A DNA stretch of 64,000 bases from Metridium senile (lineage: Eukaryota > Cnidaria > Anthozoa > Actiniaria > Metridiidae), in the NCBI GenBank assembly GCA_949775045.1, contig OX459097.1:11103264-11167263 (forward strand), read 5' to 3'. The position numbers and the translations under genes were made by a program. The notes beneath the pieces are model-generated. The model was not told where the DNA came from and did not search any database. It saw nothing but the letters and a program-made list of their open reading frames with translations. Positions within the stretch are counted from its first letter, which is position 1, and each line of letters opens with the position of its first letter. This document shows positions 36,336 through 48,300 of this stretch, one piece after another.

Positions 36336-39300
36336 CTGCAGAATGATTGAAAAAATAATACAAAATAACGATTATATAATAGTAATAACAAGAGCATTAC
36401 AATAATGAACAATCCCTTACCACAACGACAATAACAATAACATTGATAGTATCAATAACAATGGCAATAATAATAATAATGTTACTAACAATGACAATAA
36501 CAATGACAATAACAATATAAAATATAATATAAATGACAATGAAAATCAGCAAACTTGCCAAGGTCCACTGCACGACCAGGTTTCTTAGTTTCAACTGGTT
36601 GTTTTCCAAGAACGACATCATCTATTGCAATATCTCCCCTTTCACCATGTCCCCTTACAGCTTCGATGATTAACTAAATCCAAATAAACAAACCAATACA
36701 TAAAAATCAAAACAGATCGAATGGCAATAGTAATAATACTGGTACTTCAACTGGTACTGGTAGGGGAACTGGCAGTTATACTGATACTGGAAATGGTATA
36801 CGTAGTTTTGGTGGATCGGAAGTGGTGGTGTAATAGTGGTGGTGGTGTAATAGTGGTGTTGGTGGTAGGTGTAGTGGTAGTGATGCTTGACGTAGTTGTA
36901 GATAAAGTGGTAGAGTTGGTGGTCATAGTGTTGGCGGTAGTGGTTGGTTAATAGTACATGATAGCTATACTGATCTAGAGGTTATACACGTGTTGTTGTG
37001 GATAGAGTGGTAGCTATTGAGGGTTATATTAGTAGTCGTAGGTGTTGATAGTGATATATAGTGGTGGTAGGTATAGTACGTGTTAGCCATACTGATCCAG
37101 AGGTTATATAAGTGTTGTTGTGGATAAGGTTGTAGCTATTGTAGGTGATATTTGTAGTGGTAGTGGTTGTGGTGGGAGTGACTGGTATATCTGGTTGTAC
37201 TTAGTTGTAGTGATTGTTGTAGCTGCAGTGGTTGTGCTATCGATAGTGGTAATGAACATTTGACACAAGATACAAAGTATATCTACTTCAGCCTCGGCTT
37301 CCTAGCTGTTAACTTTACTGGCGTATCGAGGTAAAAGAGTTAGACTAAGAGAGATACCAAGTATGATCAAGCACTTGGGTGAATCACTTTTTGACAAGAA
37401 TATGTACATATATTTCCTTACTGTGGACGGTTCTGTCCCTGACATGAGATTTACGCGTGCATTGATCCAACGATGTCCCTGTGACCCATGTGCAAAAAAT
37501 AGCGTATGTTCGGTTTTCGAAAGCCTTTGAAAGACTCGTAGTTGCCCAACATCATCTCCACTCATGTAATACCAAAACGACATGGATTTATAGAGAGTTC
37601 TCAAGTTATTGTAGACCAGTTGAGCTCGATCTCCTACTTCTCTTGGCTGGGAGGTTTCAATGTATGCGTAATAACCTATAAGTAGGGTAAAAGATTAGCG
37701 GTTTTTCAAACTTACCCGGAGGAGTGCTCCCTTTGACCAAGTTGTAGGGTGTTCGGCACTTCTTTTGGGATGAAAGTATTATCTGTGTGTACCTTTTAAG
37801 TTGTGGCTCACAAGTCGATTACGGTCATTTTTACTAGACTATGTTACCAAAAATATGCTCAGACGCCAATACATCGCACAGTCTAGCCTTGTAGGCTTTA
37901 AAGCTTTAACAGTTATTCTAATTTATGCGTACCTTTTTAAAGGTAATTTGCAAGATCGACCACTGATCACCTCTACCACTTCGACAAGGGCAGTGGCCGC
38001 TTTGCATCAAAACGAGACGAACGGAGAGCTTGTAATGACATTGAGATCTTTTTAACATCTTGCACAATTATGTCTCTATCATTGCAAGCTCACTGTTTGT
38101 TTCCCTTCGATGCGAAGAGAACTGCAAAAGGGACTATTGCTTTAAGCAACATACGCAGACTCAATTGGGCTTTGCCCATTAGCCGTATTTGTCTTTTCTC
38201 AAACCTAGTCGAGAAATGCGTCACTGAATCTGCGTATGTTGCTTATGCTTATGTCGTTGGTGTAAACCAGGATTTACCTGTACTTGTGTTGTTTGATCTG
38301 TCTCCGCTTGGGCCTGTGAAGTCTGTTGGGGTTGGTCCTCTATATCGTGTCCAGTTAAAGTCAACATGCTTGTCGGCATTTGCCCAGTTACAGAAACTGG
38401 TTTCGAAATCACAAAAGTCTTCGACTAAAACGATACAAATAATACAGATGATGATAGAGTACAAACACTAAAAGTGTGCAACATAAATACCACTAAATAC
38501 TGCTAAATTATGCAAATTCTTTTGTTCACTATTGTTTAATCAACACTATTTAGTGGTAAATAATACAAAGTATTGCACACTTTTAGTGTTTGTACTCTAG
38601 AGTTCAAAATACAAATTACTATATATAGTACAAAATAGACTAAATATATACTACTAATGTTGTACTATTTGCATTCTAACTAAGGAATTTATTGTCATCA
38701 ATGTAGACCTATTTATAAAAATCGTTATCAAACCAGCAGAAAAGACTCTGAAACCTGGAAATGATGTTGCGTTTCTTCTCATATAAATGCCAGATAAGTC
38801 ATGTTAAAAACTATTACAAGAGAGACGTGATGGTCGGTAGCCGGGATCCTGGGCCTAAAGGTCTGGGTTCTATTCCCGGCCCGGGCGATTACGTTGTGTC
38901 CACACGACACTTCACTCTCTCAGTGCCTCGGATAAGGACGTAAAGCCGGAGGTCTCGTCTGCCTACACTCTAACCCTATATATATAAGGTGGACGTTAAA
39001 GATCCTGTTGTGCTGTTCGCAAATAGTAGGGGATTGTCTCCTGGTACAACAGTCAGGCCTCAGAGGCATTCACTAACGACACTCATGTTTTTAAACTGCT
39101 GGTTCACAGCAGTCCGATAAGTCCTCCACATTTTCATAACTGTAGGTTTGTAAAGCGCTATGAGGTTTGGTAATAGCGCTATATAAATGAGGCATATTAT
39201 TATTAATATATTATTACTTACAGATAGTCTTGGGTTTCATTTCTGGTCTTTCCAAGTCAGGGTTATATCCAGTCGCATTATCACAGGGACCCCAGAGTAA

Positions 39301-42300
39301 ATCTATATCATCAACGGCTACGTTCACAAGAGAGCTTTTATTAATTCCTTGGATCAAAATCTATAGAATAGAATACACAACGATATACTAGGCTTAATAT
39401 ACTTGAATAACAAATTCAAAATCAGTTTTGTGTGTATCATACTATGAGCATAAAGAAAACCTAGGAAACCACGACGCGAAGTGTACTGAAAGATTTACAT
39501 GATCAATCTCATGAACGGCCCATTTACACTAGCTTCTTCGCTTCTCATCCAATCAGATTGCACGATTTAAATCAAATATTTCATAAATTATGTCGGCTAA
39601 TATAGAGTGCTCAGTACATAAGACTACATAATTAACGTAGATAGTAGCGTGTGCTCGAAATTTAGTGCATCTCGCTGCGATTGTCTGTCGACTAAATGTC
39701 ATTTTATCAGTTGACTGTTGCATGAGCCAGCCACTGAGGGTGGTCAGGGTAACGTCCTCGGTGGTTTGTGCCCGTCCCCAATCTCGTACCCAGAGCCCAC
39801 GTTACTCTTGCCCAGCAGCGCCGAGTTAACCTTACACTTCTTATGTCGCTCGGCACTGCTGGCCTAGAGTAACGCAGGCTCTGGGTTCGACATTTGCCCG
39901 TCCCCTTACCTTGTAGTCCCACTTGTACGAAAATGTAATACTTTCTTTCACCCATTGTTGACCTGTGTCCCCTGTAATTTCTTTGAGCAGTATCCGTTTG
40001 CCATTGTGTCCTTCTTGTATCAAGATTCTTAAGGTGACGGTTTCAATGCCGTTCATATAATAGTAAAATGATATACACCTCTGGCCACAAGTACCGGGTT
40101 GTAACGGACTACGAAGAATAGCACTGGTGTAATTCTTGGGGTTTTCTTCGATCGCTAGGAAATACCCTGTTGAATTTAAATTCGATTTATGTTAGCTACA
40201 TGGGCCTTTTTTCGGTGATGATAGGGTTGTGATAATGGCAGTTATGATGATAACGATAGCGATGATGATGGTGATATGATGTCTCATGATAATGGTGATG
40301 TTAGTGATGATAATGATAAATGTCCTATGATCATGATGAATGTGGTGTTAGTGATGTCCCATGACAATGATGATCTCCAATGATAATGATGTTGGTGATG
40401 GTGATATCGATATCTTGAATGATTGCGGCGTGGATAGTGATGGTGATGAACGTGGTAATTCAGTCAAGGTGATGGTGATTAATTGATAAGAAACAGATGA
40501 AAGCTGCGAACATGATGATGATTATGACCATAATATTCGTGCCAGGTTTGTTAGTAATCTGAAAGATGTAATATATTACGTATAGTACTGACCATCAGCA
40601 GGAGAGTATGAATGATCTTTCAATGGTCCGTTTGGAAACTTTCTTTTTAGAACCCATTTTAATTCAAGAAATGGGTCGTTAGTCCATCTACAATAGTTCG
40701 TCATAAAGCTGCATCCGTCTCGACCTGGACCGATAGAATAGTTTTAGTCATATTGATAATAATAATAATATAATAATAATATTTTCCACAGCGGATCCAC
40801 ATAGTTGGTTCTTCTTCTGCTGGCACTCACACTCACTACCTCTACATTAAATATTTAAAAAGTCAAATAAATGATAATTAGTTATTTTATTCTTAGCCGT
40901 GCATTCCATGCATTCAACACAATATACCAGCAACTTATGGGGAGTAAATATCGCCTTTATACGTATTCGCTTTTATCACGGGCCGCCATATTGGTTGAAA
41001 CAATAGGTTTTGAATCCCTTGGGTCCCCTGGACCTCGCTTTCATGCGTTTCAGAACGTTCCAAACAAAGGTTTTCGCTCTCATGGGAATAAACATGGCCG
41101 TTGTGTGATAAAAGCCCATTTTTAATTCCAAATTTATGAGACCCACAATGCCGTTCGGTCTTGGAATGCACTATTCAGTATTCAACGTTTTTTGAAATAG
41201 CTGTATATATTGGACTACCTTTGATGCAGACATTACTGTGGCATGCCCGTGTTTGTGTTGAATGGCCTGTACAATTAATTCCGTTAAATCTAGGGGCCGG
41301 TTGATCGCATTTACGCTTTCGATTCGCGGTGCCTTGTCCACACTTTGGTTGACATTCGCTCCATGAAGACCATGAACCCCAGTGACCATTAACGGGAGCT
41401 GAAAATAAAAATATGTAAATGACAAGCTTTAAAATATTATTGAACAAAATCAAACCTTAATTTAACCCCCTCCCCATCAATGTTTGTTTTTACGTATTAT
41501 GGAATTGATACACCTAATTCAAAAAATGAAACTGTGGGTAATACGAATTTCTTCTTATTCCTTCCTAAATTACCCAAACAATGCCTCCACCGCTTATAAG
41601 GTCATCGCTGAACGGTGGAGGCATTGTTTGGGTAATTTAGAAAGGAATAAGAAGGAATTTGTATTATCCACAGTTCCTTTCGGTCGTGGAGTCGCCGTTT
41701 GCCCCTTCAACCTTTTTTGAATTAGGTGTATACATATATTGTGTTGGCCAAAAGCCAAAAGCCAACGGACATTTGTTTTTGGGTGGAGAGTGAGCTATTG
41801 GAGTGAGGGGGAGTTCATAAACAACCTTTTTTACCTGCGACAAGTAAAGTTATAGGTGAGTGTAGTGCCCGGGGGGGGGGGGGGGGGGGAGGGGATGGGG
41901 AGGTAAATGTGGTCGTACCTTTTAGGGTCTGAAATCAGTATCTGAGTTAATTTATGCGTACCTTTTAGGGTCATTTTGAAAACCGTCCGTCGAGCACCCC
42001 TATCCATTTTTGGGAGTGCCCCCCGGGGGGCATAGTGTTTACAAGTGTTGGTGTTGTGATGCTAATTTGTCAACCATTTTCACAATAGCTTTTTTATATT
42101 TTCATAGTTCTAACAACAATGACTATACGTCCACCTAATCGGTTCAGTTTTGCAGTGTGCTCAACAACAACAACAACGTTTTTATTGCACCTAGAATTTG
42201 CAAGAGATTACAATTTAAAAATAGAAAATTACAAGTACAGTAGTTACTGGCCCTAGCGAATAGGTAAATAGCTAAAAATGTGCTATTAAAGTAGAAATGT

Positions 42301-45300
42301 TTCAGCTATTTTGTAGTGTGTTTTTGTTGCCTTGTTTATACCTTCACATATTTTCATGCTACAGCTCTGCTCCTGAGTTTCGACACCATGCTCATCTACA
42401 TTGGGACATTCGGCGGTATTTGCTGGGGAACAGAATCTCTGTCGATTTTTAATGCATTTACCAGGTGTATATCTACCACACGTTGACCACCCAGACCACT
42501 CAGTCTTTCTCTTTTGAGGTTCTGGAAAATCATAATGCATTGTTATTGTTTGCTTAATTCATATTGGAAGATACAAAAATTATGACGATGATGGTGATGC
42601 ATGGTGATGATAGCAAACGATGATAATATGATGAAGACGGTGATAGTAATGATGATGACGAAGACGACGATGATGATAGTAATCTTGACCACGCTGATGT
42701 CGACTATAATGATACCGCTGATGACAAATGAAGATAGTCATCTAGCTGATAATATGATGACTATGCGACGATGATGATGATGATGGTGATGAAGATGGCG
42801 ATGAGGAAGATAGTCATCTAGCTGATAATATAATGTCTATGCGACAACGCTGATGTCGACGATAATGATGATGCTGATGAAGACAACTATGATGAAGATA
42901 GTCATCTAGCTGATAATATGGTGACTATGCGACGACGATGATGATGGTGGTGGTAATGAAGGTGGCGACGAGGAAGATAGTCATCTAGCTGATAATATAA
43001 TGTATATGCGACAACGCTGATGTCGACGACAATGATGATGCTGATGACAACTATGATGAAGATAGGTATCTAGCTGATAATATAATGACCATGCGACGAT
43101 GATAATAATGATGACGACGATGATGATGGTGATGTTGTTGAATATAAAGATTATGACCTTAATGATGGTAATATGATGATTATAGTAATTCCTCAAGGTT
43201 ATCTTACATACCGCCTTCATAAAGTAAAACTTTCATACATATCCTTTTGTGTGAGCTCTTTGGGATAAAGCGGACATATTTTGCTTGGATGGGATATGAT
43301 AAAGGAATTATCTGCGCTTGGTGGGCGTCAAAGTTTCCTTGAAACTATAACAAGTATACGATAGAAGAATAGTATTGTTAGAAACATATAGATTACCTAT
43401 AATATAACGATTCCCGGTTTGCTCTGTAGAGGGCTGGACTATTGAGAAATTGATATGCTTGTTGTTCACGTTTTCTGGGATAAACCGGAATTCCCTTCTC
43501 ACCACACCCACACCACTATTCGACTAATAATTTGCATGTTTTTACACCTATAATAGGTTATTATAACATAATATTAATAGAAGGAAATAAGTTATTCATC
43601 GTGGAATGTGAAATTAAAAGGATACTTAATCAATTGTCTCACGATTAAGGTCATTGGTAGAAATACCGCGACGTTTCGACTGCAATCTGCTAGTCTTCAT
43701 CAGGCGATGGTGTAGACTGGATGATAGTTGTCTTATATACTTTTCGTCGGATTATCGGCGCTGTGATTGGCTGACGCGTGATGTCCCAGCATGCTTCTTG
43801 ATTGTTGGCATCCACGCTTCCGGTAGATCGATGCCGCAATCCCTATTGATGTTTTTAGGGTGTAGTCGGATCTGAATGGCTTCCTTGACTCTGCGTGTGT
43901 GCCAATGTACGTCTTGGTCGATGTATTTGACGTCTTTCCAGCTCAGGTTGTGTCCGGTCTTGTGGGCATGTTCGGCTACCGCTGAGGTCTCGGTACGGGT
44001 TTCTCCGATGTAAACTCTGTCGCATTCACCGCATGGAATCCTGTTGACTACGCTGTCTTTCCTGGAAAGACCCAATACCATTTGAAAGGAAAGACAGCGT
44101 AGTCTACAGGATTCCATGCGGTGAATGCGACAGAGTTTACATCGGAGAAACCGGAAGACCCGTGAATGAAAGACTGAAAGAACACCAAAGAGATGTAAGA
44201 CTGGCCCGTACCGAGACCTCAGCCGTAGCCGAACATGCCCACAAGACCGGACAGAACCTGAGCTGGAAAGACGTCAAATACATCGACCAAGACGTACATT
44301 GGCAAACACGCAGAGTCAAGGAAGCCTTTCAGATCCGACTACACCCTAACAACATCGATAGGGATTGCGGCATCGATCTACCGCAAGCGTGGATGCCAAC
44401 AATCAAGAAGCATGCTGGGACATCACGCGTCAGCCAATTACAGCGCCGATAATCCGACGAAAAGTATATAAGACAACCATCATCCAGTCTACACCATCGC
44501 CTGATGAAGACTAGCAGATTGCAGTCGAAACGTCGCGGTATTTCTACCAATGACCTCAATCGTGAGACAATTGATTAAGTATCCTTTTAATAACATAATA
44601 TTATTAACTATTCAAATTGATCTCGATTTGCGGTACAGTGCGGACACTCCAACTGGGACCACTTTAGATGGATTGATAATCAACCAATCATATTGCAGCT
44701 TTCAGTTCAAGAATGTTAGGAACGTGAGAACACTATAATTTGATTGGCTTATGCTGTTATCAGTTCAATCTCTGTCTGGGTTAAATGTTTTTTGATTGGA
44801 TGGTTTTGTGTATAAGTGGAGTTTTGTGTATAAGTGGAGTTTTGTGTATAAGTGGAGTTTTGTGTATAAGGTTGGAGTGTCCGCACTGTAAGCGGGCACC
44901 CTCTATTAGGCGGCCACAATAAAAAGTCCCAAATCTATTCCTCTATTCAGCGACCAACCTCTATTAGGCGGCCACTTTGGAAAGTCCCAAGAGTGACCGC
45001 TAAATAGAGGTACCACTGTATACCGATATCCTTTGCATCGTCGGGTGTTACAACGATGTTTGAAAGGTTGTATAAACAGAGCACTAGAGTAGATCATAGC
45101 TTTTTTAATACTGGTGAATTGAGGCAAACATCGTGATAGTCATACCGTTTTGAGTCCATCTATAGTGACGGCTTCATTCCACTGGACTCCATCAACAGAA
45201 TAATTGAGAGCGAATTTTGTTACCCAGGCTTGATGTTCGATATTCCCTTGTGTAGTTAAATGACAGAGCGAAGTTTGGTTCTCCAGCTCCACTTGTAGAT

Positions 45301-48300
45301 AGTCTTTGTGATATGGATAATGCGATGCTGAACACCATGTCCTTTTTGTTTCGTTTACATTTGATTCAACATAACCCAATGATGTATTGTACTCTTTCGA
45401 AGAAGAGGATGCACTCAATTCCTTTGCCTCCACTGCTCTCATTGTCCCGGAGCAATCTAATGAAAAATAGGTTATATAATGAAGTCCATCAATTATTTTA
45501 CTCCGACGAAGGGCTAAAGCTCGAAACGTCAATAAAGTTAAATCACCATTTTTTTCGGTATTACAAATAATAACATATATAATTATATATTATATAATAT
45601 TTCCCAATGCTGGAATCAAATCCCGCTAGCCTGTTGACTTCCAACCAATGACACTACCATTACATGATTCTCTCTCATTGAGCAATTGTTGAAATAGTTT
45701 GATATAAAACTAAGCATTATTTATCGTTTATATCAAACACCGACGCAGCCTATACTAGTTTACTCTCTTATCTAGTTTCAATCTAATTAATATAAAAATA
45801 GATAAATAATAATTTTTTGACGTCTTAATCTTTTTGCCAGATACTTGCGTGGTGTCCTGATAATTGGGAAGACTCACACTCACTACCCCTACATATTTTA
45901 GCACACAACTCTGCTCACATGTTGATTTTTGCAGAGGGAGGAAAATCGGATAACCCGGAGAATTGAAAGCCAGTATGGTATCGGAGAGAGTCACCTTTCA
46001 AACACACTCTACTCACATATAATCTTTTCCCCAGCCGGGACTCGAACCTGAACCACAGCGGTGAGACGCGCGCTGAACCACTACGCCACCCATGCCGAAA
46101 ACCGAAAAACTTTTATTGGAACTTGATGTTGAAAATATTCCGTCTTAATCAAACTATTGTCGATCATCAATTAGAATATTAATAGTAATTGTAATTGATT
46201 AAGATGATGGTAATGGTGATATCGATGATTGCTGCTGCTGATGATGATCGTATCGATGATGGTGATGGTAATGGTGATATCGATGATTGCTGCTGCTGCT
46301 GATCGTATCGATGATGGTGATGGTAATGATGATATCGATGATGACGTTGCTGCTGATGATCGTATCGATGATGGTGATGGTAATGGTGATATCCATGATG
46401 GCGTTGCTGCTGCTGATCGTATCGATGATGGTGATGGTAATGGTGATATCGATGATGACGTTGCTGATGATGATCGTATCGATGTTGGTGGTGGTGATGA
46501 TGATATGGATATCGGTATTAAAGATGTTATCAATGTATATTTATTTTAAGTTTACTATAGCTTATGTACGTTTTGGCTACTTTTAGATTATTTTGAACCA
46601 AACAAGTGAAAGCGTTGGAACGAACGAACAAAAAGAATGAAAGATATAACAGAATGAGAAAAATAATAACCTTAAGGTAGGTGTTCCATGTTTAAAATGA
46701 TAATGTTAATGTTAGATCTTCTATTCAATACTAGACTATATACGAATCACATAGTCATTTCACTATATCGTTTTCGTGTAACCCACCTAACATGCAAACA
46801 CCAAACATAGTTTTACAAATCTTGCAGGTGCGGTTTTAGCAAATTTTGGTGCGATTGGGCGGTTTTGACTATTTTTTGTAACGCCACACCTCTCCCCAAC
46901 CCCTACTCCACCCCCTTACTCTCCCTCAGTGTGTTGTGGAGACGTCCTCATCCGAGAAGCCGCATTTTAAACAGTGAATGATTCTTACCTACTTGACATG
47001 CGTAGACCAAATTCATTTTTAAGACATCGAGGATAGACAACGTGGATCTCCATCCTACGTTAAGATTATCTTGTGGATCTCCTAGAGCAGTAACTGTGCG
47101 TAACCTGTTTTTAGATGCATCAAGAGATCTGTAGTGTGTAACTGAGTGGGTATCATACTTCAAACCAAAATACGTCAAGTACGGTTCAAATTTGTACAGT
47201 ACTTTAAACATGTCTTCTTTGTCTTCTGTCGGAAAAAAGGAAAACATTTTCAGATGACTGCTTTGGTTTACTTTTATTCCATTTTATGAAATACAATACA
47301 ATACAATATCTGTTTATTTAGTACCTGGTATATACATTTGTTAATTTAAATGTCAAAAAAATGTTTACATGAATAAAGGTACATGCTACCTATAATAACC
47401 ATATTGGTTAGCCTAAGATAGGTAGCCGATCATAATCAATTGTTACATATATCTATATTGTAGAAAAGGTAGAAGTTTACAATTTTAAGAGAGAGCACGT
47501 TTCCGAGCTCCTCTCTCCACTAACGTGACATGCACCGAAAACTAAAATAAACAAATAACTATTAAAAAGCACGCATTCTAATTGGTTGAAGCGTGCTTTA
47601 TGAGAGCTTTATTGGTCAATCTGTATTTTGTAAAAGAAATAGACACCTTGCTTTTTTGTGATGTATGCAGTTATATGAAGCACTGGGGGAATGTCTGAAC
47701 ACTCAAGAAGTGTTTCGACTCGAAATGGTTCTCTTAACACTGCTCTTTTTGACAATCCTGCGTACTTCATAACACACACACTGCACCCATGCGTGCTTTC
47801 TATTTTGGGGTTAGAGGCTGAAGTGAGTTTTTTTCTGTACAGTGCACGAAATTTTAGTATTAATTATATATAACTAGGCTTCGCTAATCCGGCCGCGGTA
47901 GCCTGCGCATAGAAATTATGGTCAAGCTGCGCTCTTTCATGATATTCTAGTACCTTGTGAAATATTATTCCAGTGTATGTCTATGTAGTTTTCTCTATCT
48001 GGCCTTTGGACTTCATTCAAGAATCCTACAAGCAAAAACAAGCTATTAGAACAGTAAAAACCTGTGTGAGATAAACTGTCGGTTAAGAACCTGCAGACTG
48101 AAATTGGTCCAAGTAGTATAATCTCAATATACAACAGCCTATTTAGCTTGGAAATACAGCTATTTCAAAAAAACGTAGAATACTGAATACTGCATACTGA
48201 CTAGTGCATTGCAAGATGGAAATGCATTTTGTGTCATGAAATATTGTTTAAAGTAAGATATATAATAATTAGTTATTTTATTGTTAGTGCATGCCATTCA

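Noticed and set aside
40966..41125. Conserved open frame shared with 25,768-25,925
   Set aside because: Both copies are near-identical dispersed repeats; conservation is explained by mobility, not by coding.
44501..44545. A confirmed active hammerhead ribozyme
   Set aside because: The core order is present, but stems I and III do not pair convincingly; kept only as a hammerhead-like core.
46171..46586. Ser/Pro-rich and Asp-rich frames on both strands
   Set aside because: Minisatellite with unit length near a multiple of 3; lies in intron 7.
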